Positions 33,616 through 45,890 of a stretch of 64,000 nucleotides of DNA are shown here, piece by piece; positions within the stretch are counted from its first letter, which is position 1, and each line of letters begins with the position of its first letter. Below the pieces are notes generated by a model. It saw nothing but the letters and a program-made list of their open reading frames with translations. It was not told where the DNA came from and searched no databases. The DNA lies in contig OX352762.1 of the NCBI GenBank assembly GCA_947095585.1, positions 95,578,249 through 95,642,248 on the forward strand. Direction: 5' to 3'. This DNA is from Nephrocerus scutellatus (Eukaryota > Arthropoda > Insecta > Diptera > Pipunculidae). The position numbers and the translations under genes are program-made.

Positions 33616-34800
33616 ACGATATAATTGTTAGAGGTACGTATAGAAGACAAAAGAGATAGTTTTAATTTTCTCTGCTATATGCTATATGCTCTTTAATAAC
33701 CTTTGTAAATTTATTAACAATAATTTCCAATATTAGATACAAATTCTCTTTAAAATCTGTTCCTTCCTAAAAAAAAATAGCAACAGATTTACAAATCGTA
33801 CTTAAGTTTCAAATGAAATATCTTTATCGACATGACGGTATCTATTGCATCCTTCAATTTATCTGACATGCAAATCAATTCAAAAATCGTTTGGTATTTC
33901 CAGCAAAGTACCGTTATGCATTCCTTTAACACTGAAAAAGTCACGTACAATTCTTGCAATTATAAACATTTCTGCTTTTAGGCCGTCAAGGTGTGAAAAC
34001 ACGCATAATCAACATGAATAACGAACAAACTGATGAAGGCATATGGCTAGAATTGTGTACGAACGTATTATAAAGAGAGTGAAAGTGTTGCAACAGGATT
34101 CAAATAAAATTTAATAGACAAGTAGTGTCTTTCCAGGAATCAAAACTGTGTATAGTACCAATAATCATATCACGTTTACTAACATAATTCACATTCTCTA
34201 CGTGCCAAATCGACCCCAAGTCCAGAATAAATACAGATTGGTTGCCTAGTGATGGTAGGATACAACTTAGCAAGTTAAAACAATGGAATGACTAACTATA
34301 TGAACATGATATCTATATGTAGGACTGTAGGACTGTAGGAAGTACTCGTATATATGAGCAAAAATTTTCGCATTTGGAAATCATATATGTACCGCTTTTC
34401 ATTTCAGCTAACATACAAATTTCTCTACACTGACTCGAAATAAATTTTCCAGAATCAAACGTGTGGCAAACCGGCAAGTAATTTTCATTGTTGATAGACA
34501 ACACGTGCTTCCTTTTATTCCCCGTGAATATAAATTATATTGAATACCGAGAAGTGTTGTGTTGTGTTGTGAACCAACTGGATTGCAAAATCTTTAATAC
34601 GAGTACTATAAGGGAATATATTTCCTACCATACATTGCTCAAATACTCTCTTTGCCAACGTGTAAAATATGTGTACAGCATAAGAAGCATGTGTAATAAT
34701 AATAATTCTTCTATGTTTCCACTACCGTCAAGATTCTTTCCTCAAATGATTAAAAAATATATTTAAATTATTGATTTATTTAATACATTTTAAAGGTTGC
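33616..34800. other. No gene; two TACGAGTA/TACTCGTA sites
   Basis: TACTCGTA at 34343-34350 next to a short (GTAGGACT)n run, and TACGAGTA at 34598-34605. Frames at 34313-34504 and 34488-34766 show no domain. Confidence 0.4.
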
Positions 34801-34802
34801 TA

Positions 34803-35088
34803 TTAAACCTGGTTTAATGACTGAATCAACGAAGTGGTATTTGGAGGAAAAAATAGCAATTGGATATTTGGATGATCTAGCAGAGGATGGTTGGACGCAT
34901 TATCAACGAATAAATGTACTGTGAATTCAAGACCCTTTTGTTCCATATATTTTTTGACCTCAGGAACGAAACACTTGTGGAACAATTTTTTGAACAAATC
35001 AACCGTCATTCATACCTTCCTATTTGATATTAAATGCACGGGAAGCTGTTTTATGTCCTTGCCCTTTAAAGCTCGTGTCTTTATCGGT
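34803..35088 (-). pseudogene. Tigger/pogo-type DDE transposase fragment
   Basis: Minus-strand sequence with TRALKGKDIKQLPVHL, an in-frame stop, then LFKKLFHKCFVPEVKKYM, LFVDNASNHPLLDHPNIQ and LFFPPNTTSLIQSLNQ. FVDNA-NHP is the second catalytic Asp region and PPNTTSLIQP-DQ the segment after it in the jerky/Tigger branch of the pogo superfamily. The last position, usually DQG, is NQV here. The DNA-binding region, first catalytic Asp and C-terminus are missing; no terminal repeats are visible. Confidence 0.85.
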
Positions 35089-35151
35089 TGATTAACTATA
35101 TCTATAAGCCTTTAAATAATAACGTTATTAGTTTTTGGGTTTTTGGTTTTC

Positions 35152-36205
35152 TTTTTTCTTTATGCTCTATATCTCGTTGTGGGTCCAAGGGCCTCTACTA
35201 CACCTACGCGCTATCGCGTGAGGTCTGGCAATGAGCTTAAGCTCTCTTCTGCGCCATGTATTTCTCGGACGGCCGTTCTTATATCATCCTGAGATAACGT
35301 TGCGTAGTTTGCCATGGAACTGTCGCCTTTTCGGAGTGTATGACCAATCCACTGCCACTTCCGTCGTTGGATGGTTGTGCCTATTGGTTCCTGACCCGTT
35401 CTCTGGTAAAGATTTTCGTTAGGGATACGGTTAGGCCAAAAACCCTTAAGATGTTCCGTAGGCACCTATTTACGAACGTTTGTAATCTTTCGCGGTCACC
35501 TTTCAAGTACTGCACCCATACAACAGCACAGATTCAACATTTGAACGGAGCAATCGCAGTTTGGTGTTTAAGCTGATCGCATTACTTAGCCATATCATGG
35601 ATATCATTCCAAACACTAATTTGGCTTTGCCGATTCGGTTGACAATGTCATGTTCGGTTCCACATTCGGTCGAGACAATACTTCCAAGATATTGGAAACT
35701 CTCTACTCGTTCTACCGGTTGTTCAGCAATGTTAACTTGCGTTACTAAGTTAGTGCCGAGGTTCAGGATTTTGGTTTTGTCAGCATTAATCTTTAAACCA
35801 GCAACATTTGCCTGCTTTCCACATTTGTTGTCATTTGGTGCAGCTCCATAATCCTGTATGAGAGTAAACAAACGTCGTCAGCGTAGTCCAGCTGTTTGAG
35901 TTGAGAAGTCCAACAAAAAGAGTATCGGTGATAGAATGCAACTTTTTCGTACCACACTTAGGATCTCGAATTCCTCTGACAGCATTCCTTTATGCATCAC
36001 ATTTAGAACCATCACAGGTTGCTTTAATAATAGCCATTAGTTTATCGGGTATACCTCTCCTGCGCAAGGCGAGTCAGTTAAACTGTCTGTTGTCACTGTC
36101 AAATGCCTTTTCAAAGTCGATTAACAGCAGGTGCAGTGGTGACCTCTGGTGGTGACGCACTGTTCAATAATGATCCGCATGTTGTTGATGTGGTCTACGC
36201 GGGAG
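35152..36205 (-). mobile_element. RTE-like LINE family D, copy 2 (3' half)
   Basis: Minus strand, 5' truncated within the RT. It starts with HINNMRIIIEQC near 36195, then RT motif A (IDFEKAFDS-like, shifted) near 36110, LRRRGIPDKL in decayed form near 36060, NDNKCGKQANVAGLKINADK and VESFQYLGSIVSTECG within frame 35503-35871, RLLRSNVESVLLYGCST, and the C-terminal frame 35211-35465 with RRRKWQWIGHTLRKGDSSMA. The 3' end near 35152 matches that of copy 1 (GGTGTAGTAG...GGACCCACAA). Confidence 0.85.
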
Positions 36206-36910
36206 ACGTAATAGGTTTTGGATTTTGGGTTTTGGGTTTTCCTCCGACTGAATGTTTACAAAAAGAATTGTCCATAGGGGAAAGAGATGTGTATAAAATT
36301 TAAAGTTATTAGAATTTAAAAATATCATTCCGTTTTGTCTATGCAAATGCGCATGAAAGCGTTAAATGTAACTCAAGGTATTATCTCCGCATTGATATGC
36401 TGTTGTGGTCAGAATTAAATATGCTTAACCTACGTTGTTCCTTCATGTTCCATACTTGCGAAGAAGAGTGATATCGATTATCGTTGAACCACAATATGTA
36501 AACGAAATTTCATTTTTCTTTTCTCCATTATGAATGCTTCAATGGTTCGTAGTAAGAGCGGATTTTGACCAGATATCGACTAACACTTTGTTGTTTCTAA
36601 GCGTTTTGTTTCTAGTCCATTAGGTAATTAAATGTTTTCACTCATTTCGCTAGGTCGCCGCCTTTAGACAATACCAGTGTATTACGTGATGATGCCATTA
36701 ACCCGATTGAGCTTGCAAGAATGAAGAAAGCACTTAATACCCGTCCTTGATTTATCGGCATGATATTCGACTTTATATTTACTGTAAATTACTGAATGGA
36801 TTCTTACAACACGTACCTTCAGTACATTCATGGTAAGAACCGCACAGTGTTTTCTGTGAAATGGGGACAATGCGTATCAGTGAAGATGAATCAATTGTGT
36901 ATCCCGTAAA
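36206..36910. other. No gene recognised
   Basis: Short GGGTTTTGGATTTTGG-like run near 36213-36240; otherwise nothing. The small frame 36682-36870 (minus) has no domain. Confidence 0.4.
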
Positions 36911-37615
36911 GAGGGTTGTGCGGTCCCTGGGACCGCTCTAATTTTCAATTAAAATAATTCTTGTTATACCGTTAAATTTTTTTTCTGCAATTTTTAGCAC
37001 CTTCCTGACTTTCGTTGAGTAACGTTCATAAGTAATAATTTTTTTTATTTTCCTTGGTTTTACTAAATTATTTCACTATCGCCGTCCGAGGGACCGTACC
37101 ACGCATTTAGTGTAACAAAATATTAAAAATCAGATTTATTGTAATTTCGTTTTTAGATTGAATATATATATTATAAAAATGTCACAAAAGCGGGTACCAA
37201 CAAAAATTAGTGTTGGTGACCGAAATTTCGAAGAAACCATATTGAATGACACTATTTTTTAGAATACTGGATATGAGTAAGGTCAACGCTTTTGTGATAT
37301 ACAAAAAAGGTACGGGCACAAGTGAGTTGCGGTATAGTTTTTTGAAACAATTAGCGTATTCTCTCGGAATTGATATTGAATAACGAGAGATTGCCGCGTG
37401 AGCTACGAATGATGATTAGTAGAATTCTAGGTGTTGAGGCTGATACAGAAGCTACAGAAACCGCTTCAAATAAACTCGAAAGAAATAAGCGAAGGACATG
37501 GAATGTTGTCAGAAACCGTGTAAAAAAAAGTATTAACTTTGGCCCACGTCAGTTTTCATATTTTTTAATTTTTAATTCTTTTTTTGATGTTTTGAGAAGG
37601 AATGAATATTGAATT
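36911..37615 (+). mobile_element. piggyBac-like deletion derivative
   Basis: An upstream non-coding part has a perfect GCGGTCCC-T-GGGACCGC palindrome (36920-36936) and an inverted partner GAGGGACCGTACCACGC at 37088-37104. It is followed by an ATG frame at 37179 (MSQKRVPTKISVGD) that jumps after about 27 codons to transposase C-terminal sequence: MSKVNAFVIYKKGTG and YSFLKQLAYSLGIDI (37266-37375), then, shifted, RLPRELRMMISRILGVEA and NKRRTWNVVRNRVKKS (37385-37540). VNAFVIYK and the KRR-x-NV--NRVKK pattern match piggyBac C-termini, but the cysteines of the final zinc-binding domain are lost. No flanking TTAA was found, so boundaries are uncertain. Confidence 0.6.
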
Positions 37616-37929
37616 AATAAATGAATTAATATAAACATACTTTTAAAATTGTTTTATTTAAAAAAAATTTATATGATTTGAGTATTGCATAAAAATAGCC
37701 ACCTTAGACATCCTTATATAAAATACTACACATTCTTTTGGTGCAACGCTGTTTCGAAACAAATAATATTATTTTAAAATATATCATCGTATACCTTTAC
37801 AACAATATGTTCAACAATCATTTATTAGTTTTAATTGCATAAAAAAAATGTAAAATAAAATTGCGCACGACGACTTCCATGCAACTTTTTCCACGACGCA
37901 CTTTGCGTCAACAAAAAACACGGAAATAT
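37616..37929. other. No feature recognised
   Basis: AT-rich spacer before the mariner-like element. Confidence 0.4.
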
Positions 37930-39071
37930 AGGTACATCAAAAACAAAAATGAACGATTTTAAACACAAAAACACAGAGCCCCGTTATTTTAGAGAGAAGT
38001 AGGATACGTATAAAACACAAGCATCAAAACAATAGAATATTAAAAATGCAATTTTATTTTAAATGTTAGTTCTCATCATGGTGTTGACAATTGAACAGCA
38101 GCTCTTTGTTTCAAATTTTTTAAAGAAAAACGAAAACGAATTGAAAATGAGGGACGAAAATCATCTTTGTCAAAACGCCATATTTCAAATTTGCGAAAAA
38201 TGGCAACCAAACCACAACCACCGACGTAGAAACATCTGGCAAAACATTTTAACAGAAAGGTTGGAGTCATACAATATACACTAAAATAAAAAATTGGGAC
38301 TAAGACTTGTGCAGAAGCCGAAGCGTCTGCGCAAACAATCACCAAATGGCACCAACGGTATCTGGGCCTTTACCGACTACTGAAAGGCCATAAATGGAAA
38401 AAATATATCACAGTCGACGAAGCATAGTTTTATTTAACAAATGCCGACGGCCAAAGAAGTGTGCAATATTTGAGTCGCAAGCAAACTAGGGCGGAATTAA
38501 TTCACTTCAAAAAACCGTCTCATCCGAAAGGATTCATGGTATTTTTGGGAATATCTAATTTTGGCACAACAGTACCCATTTTAATTCAGCCAGGTGCTAA
38601 AAAAAAGCAGATTACTATATAAGCAACTGTTTAAAAACTCTTATCAAAAATTCAAAACACTTGTGCCCAAATGGTAACTGGATATTACACCACGACTCAG
38701 TTCCATCACATACGGCAAATAAAACACTTGCATTCCTCCAACAAAACAACGTATCCTATATCCATCCTAATTTATGGACTCCCTCATCACCCGACTAAGC
38801 ACCATGTAATTATTTCCTGTGGGGATACTTGAAGTCACAATTGGCAAGATCTAAAGTTGATAATATTGCGCAACTAAAAAAATTGATAAAGCGAGAGATT
38901 AGGAGCATTCCTCTGGCAATGATTCAACGGGCACTTAAATCTTGGTCAAGTCGGTGTTTGACTGTTTATAAAAACAAAGTTTTACATATAAAATAAAATT
39001 TCATTAAAAACTTAACTGCGTAATTTATTTATTCCAACTCAAAATCGTTCATTTTTGTTTTTGATGTACCT
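37930..39071 (+). mobile_element. mariner-like element with perfect 31-bp terminal inverted repeats
   Basis: The sequence at 37930-37960 (starting AGGTACATCAAAAAC) is the exact inverted complement of 39041-39071. The 1142-bp element encloses one decayed transposase gene. TA lies next to the left end (ATATAGG), but the right flank is TTTA, so the TA duplication is unclear. Identical termini around a dead coding region may mean it was moved in trans, or selection or chance spared the ends. Confidence 0.9.
38078..38995 (+). pseudogene. mariner-superfamily transposase, inactivated
   Basis: The N-terminal frame from ATG 38078 (MVLTIEQQLFVSNFLKK) covers the helix-turn-helix region. Later blocks appear in shifting frames: TVDEA followed by a stop where Trp is expected (38413-38430; first catalytic Asp), SVQYLSRKQTRAELIHF, KGFMVFLGISNFGTTVPI, HHDSVPSHTANKTLAFLQQ (second Asp, near 38695), WTPSSPD then stop (third Asp, near 38790), CNYFLWGYLKSQLA and LKKLIKREIRSIPLAM. 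About 32 residues separate the second and third Asp by my count. At least two nonsense and several frameshift changes are present. Confidence 0.85.
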
Positions 39072-40719
39072 TTACTATGCAGTCAAATCTAACCATCAAG
39101 TAAACGGGGCAATAAAATCAATAAATGGCATAATATCTTACTGTTTTCATGTTTGTAACACACGTGCAGACTTATTTTTTCAATTGTCTATAACCTCCTG
39201 CATAAATTATGTTACATATATAAATATCTTTAAAAATAGATGCATATTTGTAAATACCGAACTAAGCTTTGTTAATTTATGACAAAAGTGCAGAATCGTG
39301 ATATATTTTCATTACAAAAAAATACATATAAACAATAATATTCAGAAATTTTTGTTACGCCAAGAAAAATAGTTGTTTTCAAAACGAGCTTTTTTTTAAA
39401 TATAGAAAATAAATGTACTACGTGATTTATCATTGTTAATATCACTTATTCATACTAAGTTGACTGCGGCAATTTCCCGCAATTAAATCAAATAAACATT
39501 TATTTTCTCCATTTAGAACATTTAAATAAAAGCTTGTTTTGACAACTTCATTCACTAAATAGTTGAAGTTTAACTAAACTATGTATTCTTTCAAGACCCT
39601 GGTCACCATATGTAACAAACGAAGTCATAAAGACGGTTCAAACTAGCACAAACTAAAGTAATGAACGTTATGCCAGTATACTAATATGTGCTTAGATGTT
39701 CTGTAACCACCATGATCAGACTAGATCTTAGGGTTCCGACTTCTTTGGCCAAATATAATTCAGAAAGCATTGAAAACTCAAGCTGACACATATTTTCGAA
39801 GTCATAAGTAGGGTGTGTAGTGTGTGGTTTTTCGTACCTGTACAAAAGCCTATAGCTTGTCCTTTTTCGCTAAATTTGTGTACCTTGTGCCACTTCACAG
39901 GTTTTTTGACTTTTAAAAACCTACACTTTCTCGAACTCCAAATAAAATTTGAGTGACAAAGTCTGTAACACATTCGCATGCTGAGACTTCCCTTTCTTTC
40001 AAGATTCGCATACAAACTTTAAATAGTTTACCTGTCAAGTCTGTCTCCTTACGTAGGTATAGCTTGTGCCACACTGGAATCAACTTGAGTTGGTTCAATA
40101 GTTTACAATTTATACTGGTGATAACTTTAAATGTACACAAGAACACTTATAATACTTGTACTTTACAATAATTCTCTTAGGTAGCAGCTAAATCGCTTTG
40201 CAAGTACTTTTAAATCTTCACTGGTTAAATTCCAATTAACTAATCAATTCTCTACAGCGAACGCTACCTTATATACTCATTGTAAAGCTTCTAGAAACTT
40301 CCAATCTTATAGACAGAAATATCCAGGAAATTGTAGCCTTATTCCCTTACAACTAACGATACTTATATGTAATGAGTCATATTCTAAAAATAGACTACAT
40401 GTTCAATCATGTTCTTTAACAAAAACTGTGCAAACCGGTTTGTCAACATTTTTAACCAGTACGTAATGATTCAAACTTACAGGCGGTTACATTTCAAATA
40501 TCAAATAACCTAAATCAAATTTCAATGCTTATTTTTAGTATGCAGTATTTACATTGCGATTTATCTTAGGATTCTAATTCTATTATATGCGCTACTAACT
40601 ACTTTTCGTTACAATAGAATAAGAACGTTAAAACTTCAATAAGTTTAAATTTAATAAAAAAAATACCAAAATATGTAATATATAAATTTTTTTTTAGCTT
40701 GCATATAATTAAAAAACAG
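39072..40719. other. No gene recognised
   Basis: AT-rich. Overlapping minus-strand frames 39728-40146 contain no known domain, have no splice context and run over each other in two phases; treated as chance. Confidence 0.4.
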
Positions 40720-41445
40720 CGCGTGTAACCTTTATGCGCGGTGTAAGTGCAACTTCTTGATGTTGTGGGGCAAAAACCCTCAAAAGAGCCATAAAATACC
40801 CCAAAAGACCATCAAAAGACCACCAAACCCCCAAAAGGATCATAAGAAGACTACAAAAGAACCCAAAAGACTCTCAAAGACCAAAAAGAAACCAAAAGAC
40901 CCCAAAAGACCCCAAAAGATCTTAAAGGCACCGGAAAGACCCACAAAAGACTTCCAAAAAGACCTCCGAAAGACGCTCAAAAGACCCTTCAAAACACTCT
41001 CAAAAGACTCTTTAAAAAACTCCCCAAAATACCCGCAAAGACCACAAAAATATCCTCAAAAGATCCCCAAAAAAACTTTCCAAAACTCTCAAAAGACCCT
41101 CAAAAGATCCCTAAAATACAGTCAAAAGATTCCCAAACGAGCCTCAAAAGACCCTAAAAAAAACACCCAAAAGTCCATACCCAATTCAATACAGATTGGT
41201 CGAGAAATGACTTAGCTCCCAAAATTCCAGACCTTAATGACCATATTCTAGAATTTCCTATCCTAGAAAAAGGACTTACTTATAGTTGTATCTTAGTCCG
41301 AAATACCGAAATTCATACAAATCGGTTGAGAAGTTCCCAAAATTCCTGACCCTAATAATAAATTCCCAAATATAGTCGCATCTTAGTCCTACATACCATG
41401 TTTTATAGAAATCGCTTGAGAAATGGCTTAGAGCTTGATTATCCA
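40720..41445 (+). repeat. Minisatellite family H, copy 2
   Basis: Left boundary AGCGCGTGTAACCTTTATGC, then about 35 units of AAAAGACCCTC type (40785-41170). Two to three monomers of about 110 bp follow, with ATACAGATTGGTCGAGAAAT and GACTTAGCTCCCAAAATTCC. Copy 3 on the minus strand (56095-56915) has the same order. Confidence 0.85.
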
Positions 41446-41582
41446 CACAGTCATTGCAAAATATTGTAACATGTTTTGGTTTTTTTATTGCCTTCTGTCT
41501 GTTTTATTTTACTGTAGTACCTGCTATCTCGTTTGTAAAGAATGAGGTGGAGGGCTGATGCTTAATCTGGTGAAGCACCATA

Positions 41583-41850
41583 ACAATAATAATATTCGAC
41601 GCGGTCCAAAGCCTAGCTTCTCGCGACCATTTGTGTTGCGTATGTATATTTTTGGACACAAATGGAAGGGACCTACAATTTTAGGCCGGATCCGAATTGA
41701 GAAGCTTTCTGTAACAAGTTGTTACTCTCGGAACGTTTGTCACCCATTCGCGAGAGGTGGGACACCGTGAAAAATACTTTGGGTGTTAGTGGGATTCGAA
41801 CCACGAACCTGCTGCTCAGTATTTTTTTACAAGAGCCACACGCTACACAA
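41583..41850 (-). mobile_element. tRNA-derived SINE, copy 2
   Basis: Reverse copy of the SINE at 2588-2887. The B box is GGTTCGAATCC (41793-41803 complement), body CACGGTGTCCCACCTCTCGC and TAGGTCCCTTCCATTTGTGT, and the tail a short imperfect (AAT)n at 41583-41595. The A box side is degraded (GTGTGGCTCTTG). Confidence 0.85.
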
Positions 41851-42357
41851 GCGCCACACGCATCGCAATTGTTTACAAACTAGTCTCATTAAATTCTGAC
41901 TGCTAGAAGCCGAGATATACGAGTTCCAAACTTTACCAAAAACCAAAAACTTTCCACTACTATAGACACATGAGCTAATGTATTCTGCTATGCGAGTGAC
42001 TACACACACATGTATGTATATTTAGTTGTAATTCAATCTAAAGACTAATTTATTTTAAATTATTTAACGTTGTAGTACGCAACGATCACGTTTTGCAGCA
42101 ATCGATGGTGATGCGTTTAGTATTATTTAGTATTTTTCTCTGTTTCCTAAGGGGTAGTAACCCCTATGAATGAAAAAATCACGCAATCGCAAGCCAAGCG
42201 CTAACCAAATGTTTTAAAATAAGTCCCATCAAATTTTGGCTGGTAGAAACCAAGATATACGACACGGCAAACAAACGTACAAATGTACACATGTTCGCTG
42301 AAAAATGTTCATGTCATCTGAATATAAGATTTGCAGTTCGGGCTCGCAACTATTTAT
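41851..42357. other. Degenerate direct repeat; no gene
   Basis: ATTCTGACTGCTAGAAGCCG at about 41895 and ATTTTGGCTGGTAGAAACCA at about 42233, both followed by AGATATACGA, are diverged copies of one unit about 340 bp apart. Confidence 0.4.
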
Positions 42358-43439
<1,082 letters not shown>

Positions 43440-43686
43440 CGCTTGCGAGGAAAGTGGAGATTACCACTTTTCTTCAAGTAATGCACGCTATTTTTCACAC
43501 CACCAAAACCGGTTTTTCTGCTAAACCGCTTATCCGCAATGCAAAATTACTCTGGGAATGTGGGTTCACTGTGACTGCAGTAAATAACAAAAGTATTTTA
43601 TATGTTAACTCACTAGTGTGTATAACGGCTATTTTCGAAGCTAGGTTATAGTGTATGAAACAGTCACTTTCGTCTATGGGCGTGTG
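43440..43686 (-). repeat. Dispersed repeat family A, copy 4
   Basis: Begins GCGAGGAAAGTGGAG and ends GTCACTTTCGTCTATGGGCG. On the plus strand it carries the shared open frame as 43427-43651 with FHTTKTGFSAKPLIRNAKLL. Confidence 0.75.
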
Positions 43687-43699
43687 CAAAGATATTTCC

Positions 43700-43980
43700 A
43701 GAGTGGTTGACATAATCACGGGCCGTTGGCCGGTAGGTAGCCACGCAGCCAAACTGGGAATCCCTCATTATACCTTTTAGAGGAGTTGCTTGGATGAGAA
43801 GGAGAAAGAAACTCTCATTCGAACTGAGTAATCCCTTCTTTGACGACCTGAAGGAGCTTCCGGAGTATGGCATCACTGATCTGATATCGTACCTAAATGC
43901 TACAGGTCGGTTCAACTATCTTTCATTCCATGACATCTCCTGAGGACTGTGATTGCAAAACGCTAAAACGCCCACCACTC
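43700..43980 (+). pseudogene. LINE C-terminal domain after RNase H, fragment
   Basis: IITGRWPVGSHAAKLGIPHY followed in a shifted frame by RSCLDEKEKETL (start of the CxxC...H...C knuckle), then NPFFDDLKELPEYGITDLIS and YLNATGRF. This is the same C-terminal architecture as the minus-strand LINE at 24678-25505 (ITGHCLIGRHAASL, CRSC, SLLHLIRSSNWF), but a different copy or subfamily. The CPAL part of the knuckle is deleted. Confidence 0.75.
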
Positions 43981-44380
43981 TATCTACCTACCCACCTTTA
44001 GTTCCACTCACTGTACACACACACATTTACGACTAGAAGTCACATCTACATGACTTACTATCCCTAATATGTTTACACATCAATAAGATTTTAGGACGAA
44101 CTTCATTTTACTTTTCCCTTTATATTGTTGTTGTTATCAAAAAAAAAACTTGATATAGCAAGCATAATCACCGCTTGACCACGAGAGTGCGATCTGTCGC
44201 ATGAAATCGAACTCTTCAAGTGTATTTTAATTGTTTTGTTTGTTGTTTTGCACAAAAATAACCGGAACTTTAATTTTCAAACAATCGTACAGAATAAATT
44301 CAAATCTAAAGTTGAAACATACGTATTTGTCAAAAATATCCTAGGGAAATTTTTAAAAACGCAAGTACGATAACTTTTAA
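43981..44380. other. No feature recognised
   Basis: May include the 3' untranslated part of the preceding LINE; no motif recognised. Confidence 0.3.
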
Positions 44381-44442
44381 ATTTGAACTCTCGAGTTGGG
44401 AGGGGTAAGGATAGAAGAAAAACAAATTTCAACTCGTCTCTC

Positions 44443-44488
44443 AACTCTCAAGTTTGTGTCAACTCTAGAGTTGGCCAACTTGAGAGTT
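44443..44488. repeat. Nested palindrome
   Basis: AACTCTCAAGTT at 44443-44454 is inverted as AACTTGAGAGTT at 44477-44488. Between them lies the perfect palindrome CAACTCTAGAGTTG at 44460-44473. Several more AACTC/GAGTT words flank it (44385-44450), so the locus can form a large hairpin. Confidence 0.6.
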
Positions 44489-44841
44489 TCCGGCAAGTTG
44501 AGAAATAGTGAAAAAAATGGCTCTAAGAAGTCTAGACTAATTCCTCTCACACAATTAACATTTTTAAATACCGAATTGAGAGTAGTAGGAATCAATATAG
44601 ACTTAATCTCTACAAAATGAAAAGATATATCCTAAATAGGTAAGAGCAGATATTCCAAGGCTACACTCCCGGTTATCTAAGAACACATTCAAGAGAAAAA
44701 AAAAACAATTAAAACTAATTTAATCGTCAGCATGAAGTAATAGTTTGATAGTTTGGCGAATACACGAAAACACAACATAACTACTTGCAATTTCTTAGAT
44801 TCAGTTCAAAGTTAATAAATCCTTTTATATTAACTTGACTG

Positions 44842-44995
44842 TATCTATATTTCTGTCTGTCAGTCTTTCTGTCTTTCTGTCTTTCAGTCTGTCAGTCTTT
44901 CTGTCTTTCTGTTTTTCTATCTTTCTGTCTTTATGTCTTTCTGTCTTTCTATCCTTCTTTCTTTCTGTCTTTCTGTCTTTCTCGGTTTATATTTC
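44842..44995 (+). repeat. (TTCTGTCT)n microsatellite
   Basis: Imperfect TTTCTGTC/TTTCAGTC units over about 150 bp. The open frame across it (44835-45029) is a by-product. Confidence 0.9.
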
Positions 44996-45299
44996 ATTCT
45001 TTCACGCTTTTTTAATTACAAATCTGTGAGTAAGTCTCGTACGCATTTTTGGGGAAGGACTTGTCGGGGGACTTAGATGGGGGTGTTTGGGGTTTTTGTG
45101 GGGGGTTGAGCAGAGTTTGAGAGTGTCTAGAGTGGGGCTTATAGCAAAATAAGAGGCTAGCAGCGTGGCCAGGATATTTGTTGACAATTGGATAATCAGA
45201 ATACTACTGGAACTGCATTCCGATCATGGGCGGAATTTTTAGTCGCTAGTATCCTAAGAGCTGTGCCTAATACTCAATATCAAGAAGATTACTTCGTTG

Positions 45300-45890
45300 C
45301 TTCCATAACATAATGCTGGAAGAACATCTGCGAAAAGAGGTTAATTCCAACCAAGATAATTTGGATTGCTGCATACCGCGGTATATGATGGGTTTTTGCA
45401 TCGCTGTACACAATACGACCAAAAATTCACCAGCAGTGGTCATGGTGGCTATGGCTGACAGCTTCGTCTGCCGTACGATATTAAATTTGGATCACCACCA
45501 GTAGAGCCGGTTATGAGGGAAAATTACGTGACTGATCTAAGACAGAGGATGATCAATGCTCATGCAGCAATAAGGAGCAACATAGTGGATGCCAGCAACC
45601 GGATGAAAACGCTATATGATTTGCGTGCGAACTATGGAGGATTTTAGGAAGGGGATTTGGTCTGGCTTTAGAATCGCAAAAAAAAAAAGTTTAAATTTCC
45701 TTAATTATAGCAATGTTGGGAAGGTCCTTATAAGATATTCAAGATGATCAACGGTGTAGTATATCGGATTCACTAAAGTCCCAGATGTAAAATGAAAGTT
45801 GTCGACATCGAAAGGACAATGTCAGAAGGAGTTCTAGCTCTGATGAGTACTAACTCTGATTCATCCCTATCTCAGGCTCATTACTAGTCA
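45300..45890 (+). pseudogene. Ty3/gypsy retrotransposon integrase C-terminus
   Basis: The frame 45313-45504 begins LEEHLRKEVNSNQDN and contains AVHNTTKNSPA, the segment after the integrase catalytic core in 412/mdg1-like elements. The next frame gives PVEPVMRENYVTDLRQRM, NRMKTLYDLRANYGGF then stop, EGDLVWL then stop, WEGPYKIFKMINGVVYRIH and KMKVVDIERTMSEG (to about 45830). These are the usual C-terminal integrase motifs (GDLVWLYNP, WEGPY, VVYRI, K-KVVH-DR). The catalytic core, RT and protease are missing and the frame carries several stops. Confidence 0.85.

Noticed and set aside
39728..40146. Two overlapping minus-strand frames of 95 and 77 codons
   Set aside because: No recognisable domain, two phases over the same DNA, no splice context.
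40757..41215. 152-codon Lys/Pro-rich open frame
   Set aside because: It is the translation of the AAAAGACCC minisatellite; the units are 11-12 bp, so the frame drifts and no conserved peptide exists.
44835..45029. 64-codon hydrophobic frame rich in FLSV
   Set aside because: Translation of the TTCTGTC microsatellite, not a membrane protein.
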